Shown piece by piece: positions 26,388 to 35,300 of a stretch of DNA of 64,000 nt. The stretch spans positions 1,384,501 through 1,448,500 of the forward strand of contig NZ_AP019783.1 in the NCBI RefSeq assembly GCF_019670005.1, in the 5' to 3' direction. The notes under the pieces are model-generated. The model worked only from the letters and a program-made list of their open reading frames with translations. It had not been told where the DNA came from and made no database searches. Made by a program: the position numbers and the translations under genes. Position 1 is the first letter of the stretch; each line of letters begins with the position of its first letter. This DNA is from Methylomagnum ishizawai (GTDB lineage: Bacteria; Pseudomonadota; Gammaproteobacteria; Methylococcales; Methylococcaceae).

Positions 26388-27164
26388 TCAGCGGGCTTGG
26401 CTCCTGCCGTACCAGGGGCGGCCGGTGCGGGCTTCGAGGGCGTGGACGGCGTCCATCGCCGCCGCGACGCCGATTTCCGCCGTGCGGACCTGGGCGCAGA
26501 GGGTGTTCAGTTCTTCTTCGGTCAGCGTGACCCACCCGGCGGTTGCCGGAGGCGCGGCCCGCGCGGTTTGGGCGGCGGCGCGGAGCAGGTAGTAGTCGCG
26601 GGGGCCGTCGCGGCCTTCGCGGCAGACGGCTTTCTTGCGGACGAAGCCGAGCCGGTGGAGCAGCTTGCCCATGGGGGCGTGGGCGCGGCGGTGGGGGTCG
26701 GTGTCGGGGTCGCCGAGGAACATGGCGATGAGGTCGCGCACCGAGACGTAGGCCAGCCCGGCGACGTGGGCGGCGATGCGGGTTTCCAGGTCGGGCGGGA
26801 TGTCCACGAAGGGCGCGGGGGCGTCGGGGAGGTATCGCAGGGCGTTGCGCGGTTGGGTCGCCAGCGCGTTGTAGGCACGGATGACCTTGAGGTGGAACGA
26901 AGCGCTGATCCACATGGCGTAGGCGTAGACCAGTTCCTTGACGACGAAGGTGCCGCCATTGCGGCCCTTTATGGAAACTACAGGATTTCCTGTATTTTCC
27001 TCGCCCTTCAATTCCGCGATCAAATCCTGAGTTTGTTGGTTGGCAAGCCAGAAGCCGGGTTCGTGGCGGCGCTCGCCGCCGCTGGCTTTGTGCAGATCGT
27101 TAAGGGAGTAACGCCCTTGAGTGTCTTGGCGGACGGAAATGTCCGAGATGATGAGATTAGGCAT
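26388..27164 (-). CDS. KilA-N-domain antirepressor
   Basis: The 258-residue product begins MPNLIISDISVRQD. It carries a KilA-N domain, about residues 15-105 (YSLNDLHKASGG, ASFHLKVIRAYNAL), which binds DNA. Its C-terminal ~45 residues (about 214-258, from LTEEELNTLCAQVRTAEIGV) are nearly the same as the C-terminus of the ORF6N product at 40632-41594, so this tail is a shared module. Proteins of this type are phage antirepressors or anti-immunity regulators. The gene overlaps the upstream ORF by 8 bases. It has a strong GGAGGCAGCC ribosome-binding site and lies downstream of a C4-type RNA. Confidence 0.85.
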   Translation of the reverse strand: MPNLIISDISVRQDTQGRYSLNDLHKASGGERRHEPGFWLANQQTQDLIAELKGEENTGNPVVSIKGRNGGTFVVKELVYAYAMWISASFHLKVIRAYNALATQPRNALRYLPDAPAPFVDIPPDLETRIAAHVAGLAYVSVRDLIAMFLGDPDTDPHRRAHAPMGKLLHRLGFVRKKAVCREGRDGPRDYYLLRAAAQTARAAPPATAGWVTLTEEELNTLCAQVRTAEIGVAAAMDAVHALEARTGRPWYGRSQAR

Positions 27165-27167
27165 GGC
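27140..27167. repeat. 28-bp direct repeat at two start codons
   Basis: TGTCCGAGATGATGAGATTA and the next 8 bases occur at 27140-27167 and again, identically, at 27480-27507. On the minus strand each copy holds an ATG followed by the first seven codons (MPNLIIS...) of the KilA-N gene and of the 115-residue ORF. The duplication gives two alternative starts with the same first residues but different upstream ribosome-binding sites. Confidence 0.85.
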
Positions 27168-27504
27168 TGCCTCCTTTGTTTCCGTTCAACTGGAAAGCCC
27201 CGAAGGGCGGTTGCGGTGGTTGAACACATGCAAAGGACATGCTCCCAGCCTTACGGACAGGGAACACCGCAACCATAACCGGGAATTTGGGCAGATTGCG
27301 GGCGCAAAAAAAGCCAAGCTGTCGGGTGGCGTTTCCGCCTTTGGGTGTGTTCAGCACCTTGTAGACAGCATAGGTACGGCGGTTGGAAATGACAAGGGCT
27401 TTGGCGCTCATACCCACCCTACCCATCTTGCCTTGTTTTGCAAAGATAGCCGGAATTCCGGCTACTTGATGGGTGCGGGTGTCCGAGATGATGAGATTAG
27501 GCAT
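27157..27504 (-). CDS. Icd-like ORF upstream of antirepressor
   Basis: The 115-residue product starts MPNLIISDTRTHQ and ends in a Pro/Phe-rich stretch (FACVQPPQPPFGAFQLNG). The central SNRRTYAVYKVLNTPKGGNATRQLGFFCARNLPKFP pattern resembles the small ORFs that sit between C4 RNA and the antirepressor in P1-like phages (Icd-like, cell-division inhibitor). This resemblance is from memory. It overlaps the KilA-N gene by 8 bases. Its RBS (TAGGAG, on the minus strand) lies in the segment complementary to the C4 RNA. It may act mainly as a coupled leader for KilA-N. Confidence 0.5.
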   Translation of the reverse strand: MPNLIISDTRTHQVAGIPAIFAKQGKMGRVGMSAKALVISNRRTYAVYKVLNTPKGGNATRQLGFFCARNLPKFPVMVAVFPVRKAGSMSFACVQPPQPPFGAFQLNGNKGGSHA

Positions 27505-27520
27505 GGCGGACTCCTACAAA
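27505..27520 (-). promoter_or_regulatory. Predicted C4 target at ribosome-binding site
   Basis: On the minus strand this segment reads TTTGTAGGAGTCCGCC just before the ATG at 27504. The C4-type RNA upstream contains CCTACAA (27601-27595, minus), which can pair with TTGTAGG over the Shine-Dalgarno. Pairing would hide the start site. Confidence 0.65.
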
Positions 27521-27565
27521 TTAAGGTTTGGAGCCGTCTCGTTCTGTTTCTACGCAGAATGGGAG

Positions 27566-27735
27566 ACGGACGATGCGAGGGGTAGAAAACCGGCTTGTAG
27601 GCACCGGCAAGGCTCGCGCCTTCCCAAGCATCGCCCGTCAGAACTCGATATGCGGATTCCGGGCGTAAAAAACGCCCGTTACGCGGAATTTGGGGCTGTG
27701 CGCCTACAAGGTTTCGCGGGTTTCTACGCCCGGCC
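27566..27735 (-). ncRNA. C4-type antisense RNA, copy 1
   Basis: This minus-strand leader RNA lies upstream of the Icd-like ORF and KilA-N gene. It has the C4 layout known from phages P1 and P7: an early GGGCGTAGAAACCC hairpin element, a CTTGTAGGC segment (27710-27702), a GGGCGTTTTTTACGCCC hairpin near 27680-27660, and a GCCTACAAG segment (27602-27594). A CCGGTTTTCTACCCC element follows. The two 9-base segments are exactly complementary and can form an internal stem. The same segment can pair with the ribosome-binding site at 27505-27520. Boundaries are approximate. Confidence 0.7.
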
Positions 27736-27870
27736 CCAGCAATGTGGGGCGGGGATAGCGTAGGCGGGGGTTTTGGGCGCTGTCAAGCGGGGGCGGGGTG
27801 TGCGGTGGCTCGACAGAGGAGGCACGGGGGTGTTTAATCGGGCGGGGTTGTCTGGAAAAGGGGGACGGGT

Positions 27871-30800
27871 GTGTCGATAGAAGAGCAGAAGAAGGAAATC
27901 CTTAGGCGTATCCGTGAATTACCGCCGGAACAGGCGGCGGCGGTGGCGGTGCGGGCGGCGATGCGGGTGGTGCCGGTATTGGCGGGATTGACAACAGTGA
28001 CATTCATAAAGGCCAGATTGTTTGCGCGAATCGCTGGCAAAAAATCCCAACCCACTTCCGTTGTTCCTCGGGAGGATTCGATTTTCTTAATCCTTTGGGT
28101 TTTTCGGGCGAATCAATGTGCTGACGTCGACGCCAAAGCCGCCGACGACGCCAAAGCCGCCGCCAAAGCCGCCGCCAAAGCCGACGCCGCCGCCGCCGCC
28201 GCCGCCAAAGTCGCCGACGACGACGCCGCCAAAGCCGCCGACGCCGACGCCGCCGCCAAAGCCGACGCCGACGCCGACGCCACCGCCGACGCCTACGACG
28301 CCTACGCCTACGCCTACGCCTACGCCGCCACCTCCGCCGCCGCCTACACCGCCTATGCCGTCGCCAGAGCCGCCGCCTACGCCGCTTATGCCGCCGTCGC
28401 CGTCGCCGTCGCCGTCGCCGGTGCCGGTGCCGTCGCCGCCGCCGCCGCCGCCGCCGCCGCCGACGCCGCCTACGCTGCCGCTAAAGTCGCCGCCGCCGCC
28501 GACGACGACGACGACGACGACGTCTACGCCTACGCCGCTTTTATTTTTTCTTCTGTGAACGACGACCTAGCCCGCCTCGCCAAAGGCGTCGAATTGTCCG
28601 GTCTGCCGCTCTGGCCCGAAGTCCAACCCCTACCCCCCGTGTTCGCGAAACAATGGCGGATACTGCAAGCTTTCATGCTCGAACTCGATCCCGGCTTCCA
28701 ATACTGGATCGATTGGTACGAGGCCCGGCTCAGGGGCGAGCGGGTGATCTGGGAAGAAATCCGCGATCAAGTCTTGTTGCCCGAGGAAATCCTGAAGCAG
28801 GAAGTCCCGGCCATCAATGCGTATCTGTTGAAGCTTCGGAAACGCCGGGTCGTTAGCGAATTCACGACATCTTATGATCTTATAGCTGATGCTGATGCTG
28901 ATGCTGATGCTGATGATGGGGAGGAGGTACGCCCGCTCAACCGGGTTCGCGCCATCCTGATCGGCCCCGGCGGGGCGGGCAAAACCTCGCTGCTCCGCGC
29001 CCTGCATGGTGAGCCGGTGGTGAAAGGAGAAGAGAGGATGACCCCCGGCGTCGAAATCCGCGAATCCTGCCTGGACGCCCGCACCGGCCACTACCGCCCG
29101 GCCACCGAATGGGAAGACAGTCCCATCGTGCATTTCTGGGATTTCGGCGGGCAGGTCATGTACCACGCCACCCATCAATTCTTCCTGCGGTCCAACTGCG
29201 TCTACATCCTGGTGTTAGACGGACGCAGCGCCGCCGCCGAAGGCAACGAAGCGGATTATTGGCTGGAACATGTCCGCGCCTTCGCGCCCCAAGCGCCGGT
29301 GCTGCTGGTGGGCAATAAGTCCGACCAAGCGCTCATGGAATGGAACCAAAGCCGCCTATGCGCGAAATACCCCAACATCTGGCCCGGCGGCTTCTATCAA
29401 CTCGCCTGCTCCGAATGGACGGACGAGCGCAGCCGCCATTTCCACGCCTTCGCCGGGTTCAAGCGCGACTTGCAGGATGCCTTGCACAAAGTGGGCACGG
29501 TGCAGGTGCAATTCAGCCCGGAAGAATTCCAGGTGCTGGGCGAACTGCGCCGCCGCTCGCCCAAGGAAACCTTCCTGCCCAAGGCCGACTACCAACGGCT
29601 GTGTGAGGAAAAAAAGCTGCGGGCCGATCCGAAGGGTTTGCTGGATTTGCTGGATAGCCTGGGCGTCATCTTGCATTTCCCGCACTCGCATTTTCCGCAC
29701 TTGGGGCGGCTGAACGGATACCTGCTCAATCCGCGCTGGCTGACCTATGGCGTGTACGAGATCATCACCCGCAAACATTCCAGGGTCGGCGAGGCCGACG
29801 CCTTCGCTTGGCTGGCTGAGGCCGAAGTGACCGACAACCTCGGCAATCAGTTGGACTATCCATGGGAGCGCTGCGGTTACATCCTGGACGCGATGGTGCA
29901 ATTCAAAGTGGCCTATCGGGACAAGGGGAATTCCGCTTATTTGCAGATTCCCAGTCTGTTGCCCACCCAGGAACCCGAACTGGATTTCCCGGAATCACAA
30001 GCGCGGGCGTTCCGGTTCCGCTTTGAGGGGCTGCTGCCGCCGCAACTGCTGTCGCGATTGATCGTGGAGCGCCACGCCGATATCGACCGGGGCAAGGTCT
30101 GGCGGCATGGCGTGTTGTTGCGCACCGCCAACCATGGCGGCGCTCGGGCCTTGCTGCGCGGTGACGCCCATTACCGCACCCTGACCCTATGGGTGATCGG
30201 CGCTGGGCTGGACCGTTATTTCGCGGTGCTTTATCAGGAAGTGAAGGACATCCTTGGCACCATGCCGGAATTGCCTTATGAGGAATTGATCCGCTTGCCG
30301 AACGAGGCGTGGGTGGAGCAACGCGGCCCGTTCGGGGAAAGGCCGGGCGAGGAGGAGCTATGGGCGAGTTGGATCAACGTCCTTCACGCTTCCTTAGACG
30401 GCGAGGTGTTCTATCGGGAAAAAGGGGTCAAGTACGATTTGAAAAAGGTGCTGGGCATCATGACGGAAGACGAGCGGAAAAGCTTGGAAGCCGGATTGAC
30501 GCAAGTTTTCTATGTTAATCAAGCCGAACAGGTAGGGGTTCAAGGTATGGGCGACATCTTCAATATCAAACAAAGTCAAGTCGGCGCGGCGGGTTCACAG
30601 GCCAGGGCCGACCACAATAATTTCTACCAGCAGAACCAAAGCCCGGCGCTGGATGAGTTGGGCGAACTGCTGGGGCAGTTGCTGGCGGACCTGCAAGCCG
30701 CAAAAAGCGAGGTGGCCGCGTTCGAGGTGGAAACCGCGATCCGTACCCTGAATGACGTTCGTTCCGGCAAGGAGCAGGGCAAGGGCTGGCTGAAGCACTT

Positions 30801-30939
30801 CCTCAGCAACATCAAGAACAACGTCGGGCCGGTGGCGGATGGGATCAGCGTAATCGCCGCCGCCAGCGATGCCGCGACGAAATACGGGCCGGGTTTGGTG
30901 GCGGTGGTTGGGGCGGCGTTGCAAGCGCTGGGGGGATAG
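27871..30939 (+). CDS. Roco (Roc-COR) GTPase with Ala/Asp low-complexity domain
   Basis: The 1022-residue product begins at a GTG with GGGGGA upstream. It has a short helical N-terminus (1-60), then a 145-residue Ala/Asp/Lys/Tyr low-complexity tract (about 84-230). A helical region follows (230-330), then a Roc GTPase: P-loop GPGGAGKTS near 364-372, DFGGQ at 424, NKSD at 482-485. A COR-type region (about 560-800) comes next. The C-terminus has a GMGDIFNIKQSQVGAAGSQA beta segment and a final helix pair. Roco proteins bind GTP and dimerise through COR. Prophage-borne Roco proteins may act in conflict systems; that function is inferred. Confidence 0.8.
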   Translation: MSIEEQKKEILRRIRELPPEQAAAVAVRAAMRVVPVLAGLTTVTFIKARLFARIAGKKSQPTSVVPREDSIFLILWVFRANQCADVDAKAADDAKAAAKAAAKADAAAAAAAKVADDDAAKAADADAAAKADADADATADAYDAYAYAYAYAATSAAAYTAYAVARAAAYAAYAAVAVAVAVAGAGAVAAAAAAAAADAAYAAAKVAAAADDDDDDDVYAYAAFIFSSVNDDLARLAKGVELSGLPLWPEVQPLPPVFAKQWRILQAFMLELDPGFQYWIDWYEARLRGERVIWEEIRDQVLLPEEILKQEVPAINAYLLKLRKRRVVSEFTTSYDLIADADADADADDGEEVRPLNRVRAILIGPGGAGKTSLLRALHGEPVVKGEERMTPGVEIRESCLDARTGHYRPATEWEDSPIVHFWDFGGQVMYHATHQFFLRSNCVYILVLDGRSAAAEGNEADYWLEHVRAFAPQAPVLLVGNKSDQALMEWNQSRLCAKYPNIWPGGFYQLACSEWTDERSRHFHAFAGFKRDLQDALHKVGTVQVQFSPEEFQVLGELRRRSPKETFLPKADYQRLCEEKKLRADPKGLLDLLDSLGVILHFPHSHFPHLGRLNGYLLNPRWLTYGVYEIITRKHSRVGEADAFAWLAEAEVTDNLGNQLDYPWERCGYILDAMVQFKVAYRDKGNSAYLQIPSLLPTQEPELDFPESQARAFRFRFEGLLPPQLLSRLIVERHADIDRGKVWRHGVLLRTANHGGARALLRGDAHYRTLTLWVIGAGLDRYFAVLYQEVKDILGTMPELPYEELIRLPNEAWVEQRGPFGERPGEEELWASWINVLHASLDGEVFYREKGVKYDLKKVLGIMTEDERKSLEAGLTQVFYVNQAEQVGVQGMGDIFNIKQSQVGAAGSQARADHNNFYQQNQSPALDELGELLGQLLADLQAAKSEVAAFEVETAIRTLNDVRSGKEQGKGWLKHFLSNIKNNVGPVADGISVIAAASDAATKYGPGLVAVVGAALQALGG
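28117..28540 (+). repeat. Imperfect triplet-repeat tract in the Roco gene
   Basis: Over about 420 bases, GCC, GAC, AAA and TAC triplets alternate, giving GCCGACGCC-type runs. The coding frame reads alternating Ala with Asp, Lys, Tyr or Thr. Two other plus-strand frames are also open because the pattern is period-three. A second short hexanucleotide run (GCTGAT, five times) lies at 28886-28915. Since all units are multiples of three, slippage would change length but not frame. Confidence 0.85.
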
Positions 30940-30953
30940 CCGGGTGGTGGGTC

Positions 30954-31013
30954 GGTATTCCCGGCCCATCGTGATATTCGGAGGTGGTGGGCATGGGTAC
31001 ATGCCCACCCTAC
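30954..31013. repeat. 60-bp direct repeat, left copy
   Basis: Starts GGTATTCCCGGCCC and ends ACATGCCCACCCTAC. It contains a palindrome with a 10-bp stem and GGTA loop (GGTGGGCATG, then CATGCCCACC). The second copy at 31468-31527 differs at one base. The pair flanks an AT-rich gene. Confidence 0.85.
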
Positions 31014-31047
31014 CGGGCTAATCGGAGCCACGCGGGCAGGTTTTTGG

Positions 31048-31446
31048 TTAGAAATATGCGAATAAAGGCGTGCATTTGTTGGCTTCTTTTATTTCACAAA
31101 TTCTGCCAGTGATATTTAAAATGGAAAAAAGCACTAATGGAGCCAGGGCAACATAAAAATATCCGATTTTTCCAATTTTAATTGGTGAGCTTTCTTTCTT
31201 ACAAAGAAAGTTAGAGAAAAATGTCGAAAATATAGAAAAAATTAACAGGCAATACGTATAAATTATAGTGTCATTAGCTAATGATGTCCGTTCAAGCCCA
31301 AAACTTGAGCGATATAAAAATATTGACATAATTATATATGATGCCACAAGAAATAAGGCTGCAAAAATACTTGTCATGGTTTTAATTATTATCTTCAGAA
31401 TTTCTATTATTAATTTCATATATTTTTTGTCGAGTTTGATAATCAT
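31048..31446 (-). CDS. AT-rich membrane protein in a repeat-flanked cassette
   Basis: The product is about 132 residues, very AT-rich, and starts near MIIKLDKKYMKLIIE. It has three hydrophobic segments: about 12-42 (IIEILKIIIK... ASYIIMSIFLY), 60-80 (IIYTYCLLIFSIFSTFF) and 100-120 (YFYVALAPLVLFSILNI). No strong RBS is visible. Codon use differs from all neighbours. It lies exactly between two 60-bp direct repeats that carry a palindrome, which marks it as an inserted cassette. I do not recognise the family. An ATG at 31419 is an alternative start. Confidence 0.5.
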   Translation of the reverse strand: MIIKLDKKYMKLIIEILKIIIKTMTSIFAALFLVASYIIMSIFLYRSSFGLERTSLANDTIIYTYCLLIFSIFSTFFSNFLCKKESSPIKIGKIGYFYVALAPLVLFSILNITGRICEIKEANKCTPLFAYF

Positions 31447-31467
31447 CGAAGTCGGGTAGGGCGGGCT

Positions 31468-31527
31468 GGTATTACCGGCCCATCGTGATATTCGGAGGTG
31501 GTGGGCATGGGTACATGCCCACCCTAC
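31468..31527. repeat. 60-bp direct repeat, right copy
   Basis: Matches 30954-31013 with one difference (A for C early in the repeat). Contains the same 10-bp-stem palindrome. It lies 53 bases before the antitoxin ATG. Confidence 0.85.
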
Positions 31528-31579
31528 TTCCATATACGGGCCAACTGGCTAACCCTGCCCCCTCTTTGGAGAACCTGAA

Positions 31580-31831
31580 ATGCACATTGAAACCGAACTG
31601 GACGACATCCACGCCGCCCGCCTGCTGGAACTGCAAAAACACTCGGATCAACCCTTATCGGAAATCGTCGCCCAACTCCTGGCCCAAGCCCTGGACGAAA
31701 CCCCCCCGCCCCTGGAAACCGAAGGCGGGAAGGTACTGCGCATCCTGGAACAACACGGGTTGCTCGGCTGCATGGAGGGCGATGGACAACTATCCGTCGA
31801 TTACAAGAACCACCTATGGGGCAATCCGTGA
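31580..31831 (+). CDS. VapB-like antitoxin
   Basis: The 83-residue product is a small acidic protein. It starts MHIETELDDIHAARLLELQKHSD, a short DNA-binding-like or linker segment, followed by helices (LSEIVAQLLAQALDE). The C-terminal part (about 45-83) is the likely toxin-binding tail. It overlaps the PIN toxin gene by 16 bases, which is the normal antitoxin-toxin arrangement. The GGAGAACCTGAA upstream is a good ribosome-binding site. Such antitoxins neutralise the toxin and repress their own promoter. Confidence 0.7.
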   Translation: MHIETELDDIHAARLLELQKHSDQPLSEIVAQLLAQALDETPPPLETEGGKVLRILEQHGLLGCMEGDGQLSVDYKNHLWGNP

Positions 31832-32247
31832 TTATCGCCGACACCGGGTTTTGGGTGGCCTTACTCGACCGGCGCGATAACCTACACGACCGCGTGAGGG
31901 CCAAAGCGGCCCAACTCACCGAACCGCTCATCACCACCGTGCCCGTCGTCACCGAAGTCTGCTATTTATTGCAAACCCGCCGTGGCCCGGAAGTGTCCGC
32001 GCAATTCCCGCTCGCCCAACAGGATGGCCTGTTCCGGCTTTTCAGCATCGAAGAAAGCCACCTGCCACGCATGGCGGAACTCATGCGGCAATATGCCAAC
32101 CTGCCCATGGATTTCGCCGACGCATCCCTGGTCGTTCTGGCCGAATACCTGGGGCATGGGCGCATTGTTTCCATCGACCAGCGCGATTTCAATGCCTACC
32201 GCTGGAAGAATCGGCATCCCTTCGTGAATCTTCTGGAAGAAATTTAA
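31816..32247 (+). CDS. PIN-domain toxin, VapC-like
   Basis: The 143-residue product has the PIN pattern: IIADTGFWVALLDRRD (first acidic site, Asp near residue 9), an acidic residue in VVTEVCYLL (Glu near 47), and a FADASLVVLAEYLG acidic pair near 100. The final acidic site is in SIDQRDFNAYR (Asp near 124). PIN toxins are RNases that cut tRNA or rRNA. With the preceding small gene it forms a VapBC-type module, which may stabilise the prophage. The overlapping start is the ATG at 31816; a GTG at 31828 is possible. Confidence 0.85.
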   Translation: MGQSVIIADTGFWVALLDRRDNLHDRVRAKAAQLTEPLITTVPVVTEVCYLLQTRRGPEVSAQFPLAQQDGLFRLFSIEESHLPRMAELMRQYANLPMDFADASLVVLAEYLGHGRIVSIDQRDFNAYRWKNRHPFVNLLEEI

Positions 32248-32328
32248 GGTTTCAACCCTGCGGCCAGCGCAATGCACGCCGCTTAACACGCCCATCGTTA
32301 GCGTTGTTCCCCGCGAGGTATCCCCCCG

Positions 32329-35300
32329 ATGAATTGCCTGGAAAAACACCTGGACACCCTGACCGCACAGGGGCGGATCGACCCGGCGGAGGGGGAGGCC
32401 CTGCTGCGGGCGGCGGAAGCACTGCGGGCGGGCGGGATGGCCTGGGCCGAAGCCCAGGTGCGGGCCATCGACGACCGGCTGGAAGCGCTGCGGACGGAGC
32501 GGGCGCGGATCGGGGCGGGGGACGCCGCGCCGGGAACCGTCCCTGTCCTAACGTCCGCCAATTCGGACGCCGGGCAAGGTCAACCGACCACGGGGCGCGC
32601 CCTCGGCATATCCCAACCGCCCGCCCGTGAGGCGGCAGGGGAAGCGGGGTTGCCAGCGCGGTTCAGCCGGGGGGAGGCCGTCGATCTGGACGCGCCCGTC
32701 GAGGTGTTGCCCTTCCACGCAGACCCCGATATGCCGGATGTCACGGATACCCCCGCGTTACGCCGCTATCTCAAACAGAAATACCAAGGTGGAAAATACC
32801 GGAACGAGCAAACCGGCCAGATGATCGGCGTGTTCGCCAGTGGCCTGGAAGCCGCCTTGAAGAACCGGAACGCCCTGGCGCGGCGCTTATATGGCATGTT
32901 GCCGGATTTGTTGGGAAAAGCGATATTCGCGGAATATACCGACAACATCAAGACCGAAGCCAAGCCCGGCGTGGTGGGATACGAAACCTATTATGCCGCG
33001 GTTGAAATCGACGGGAAGCCGTATTCGGTCCGGGTGTTGGTCGATACGGTGAGGGACGAGGCGCGGGGGCGGGGGTATTACTACCATCAAGTCAGGGAAG
33101 TCGGCCTTGGCGACCCGGTTGGATATTCCCGGTCTCAATCCGGGCAAGGCCGGACGAACTACCCCGCGCCGCCAAGTGACCGTTTAACCTTACGCCAGCT
33201 TCTAGGCGATGGCAAGTCCGACCGTTTCAGCCGCCCCCGCTTTTCCGGGGAGGCCGACCAGGGCGGGGGTACGCCGGAATCCATCCGCGCCGAGCTGGTC
33301 CGGCGTTTCGGAGGCCGGTTGATCCGGCGGCTGGAACGGGCAAAGCGGCTGCATATCCTGGATTCCTGGCAGGCGCTGCGCCGGTTCGCGCCCGATGCAG
33401 GACCTAACGACAAGGCGCTGTTCGCGGAGGGCCGGGTGTACTTGGTCGCGCCGAATATCCGGGTGGGGGATGCGGTCGGGGTGTTCCTGCACGAGACCGG
33501 GGTGCATGGCGGGCTGGCGGATTGGCTGGGCGGGCGCTTCCCGGAATTCGTGGCGCGGTTCCATGAATTGGCCGGGGCCGGGGACGCGGCGGCGGTGCGG
33601 GCCGAGGCGCAGGTGCAACGGCTATTGCGCGATGGTGCGCTCAAACCCGCCGACGCCGATGAGGAGCGTATCGCCTATCTGGTCGAGTATGTGGCCCGGC
33701 TGGACGGCAAGGATCGGGCGCGGCTGTCGGCGCGGGTGCGGGCCTGGGTCCGGGAGGTGGTCGCGGCCTTGCGGGCGGCGCTGTATGCCTCGCCGTTCGG
33801 GGAATGGCTGCGAAAGCGCGGGTTCGGGTTGACCTCGCGGGATTTCGCGGCGTTGGCGCGGGCGGCGGTGCGGCGGTCGGTTTGGGATGCGGGGGATTCG
33901 TCGCCCCCGATGGCGAGCCGGATCCATCGGGCACCGATGTTCTATTCGGCGTTGACCCGCGCCGTGCAGGGCATGAAGCAGCCGAAGGCACCGGGGGCGC
34001 AGTGGATGGCGATGATCGGCAAGGCTCCGGGCGTGAAGCCGGAGGAGGTGGCGTGGTCGGGGGTGGGGGAATGGCTGGCCGGGCGGGCGGGTTCGGTGGG
34101 CAAGCAGGAATTGCTGGATTTCCTGGCCGGGAACGAGGTGCGGGTGGAGGAGGCCGAGCGGGATGAGCCCGTTTGGAGCGCCTATGTCGGCGGCGACCCC
34201 AAGAAAACCGCCAAGTATGCGCAGCGGCAATTACCGGGCGGGGAAGGCTACCGGGAATTGCTGCTGACCCTGCCGGGTGGCGGATACCAGTCGCCGCATT
34301 GGGACGAGCCGGGTGTGCTGGCGCATGTCCGGTTCAATGAGCGGACGGATGCCGGGGGGCGGCGGGTGTTGTTCCTGGAAGAGGCGCAGAGCGATTTGCA
34401 CCAGGAGGGACGGAAGAGGGGGTATGGCGCGGAAGGCGTGCCCGATGCGCCCTTCAAGCAGTCGTGGCCGTTGTTGGCGCTGAAACGGATGATCCGGTAC
34501 GCCGCCGAAAACGGCTTCGACCGGATCGCCTGGACGCCGGGGGCGGCGCAGGCGGAGCGGTTTCCGGGCGGGCCGGAGCGTGAGCGGGGCATGGCGGGAT
34601 TCTACGACCGCATCCTGCCCGCAGAGGTGGGGAAGTACGTCAAGAAGTGGGGGGCGAAGCCGGGCCGGGCCATGATCGGCGGGGTGGACGCCCATGTGGT
34701 CGATATTACACCCGCGATGAAGCTGGCGGCGTTGGAGGAGGGGCAGCCGTTGTTCAGCCGCTCCGCGATGAAGGACATAGACGCCAACATCCGCAGGGGG
34801 CGGGACGCCCTGGCGAAGGCCGTTTTGGAGAAAACCTCCGTGCATCGCGCCATGTTCCGCAATGGCCTGGGATGGGTCGATTTCGTTTGGGGCAAAACCG
34901 GGCGGGTGAAGCCTTCGGGCAAAACAGTCGGCGGCATGGGGTTGGCCCATATCCTGGAAGCCAGGGGGCGCAAGGATGGAATGGCGGAGGCGGAGGCGTT
35001 GCGCCTGTTCGATCATTTGATCGAAACGATTGCCGCCGGTACGGAAATCCGTAGGAACGAAACCGGCGGTTCTATCAGGGCTGTGATCGCCAAGGGCGGC
35101 TACGAGGCCGTGCTGGTCCGTAACCGTGGAAGCAATGCGTGGGTTTTGAGCGGGTGGCGGGTGAATCCCGGTGCATCCGTGGAGGCCAATGACACCGACG
35201 GCGCTACGCATATCGCGGCTGACTCTAGCGACCGTAATATGGGCGCGGGATTCGATCCAACTATAGGCCCGCATGATGGGATTGACAATATCCGTTTCAG

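Noticed and set aside
28118-28558. 146-residue Pro/Thr-rich ORF
   Set aside because: It is the second frame of the triplet-repeat tract in the Roco gene; no RBS or function.
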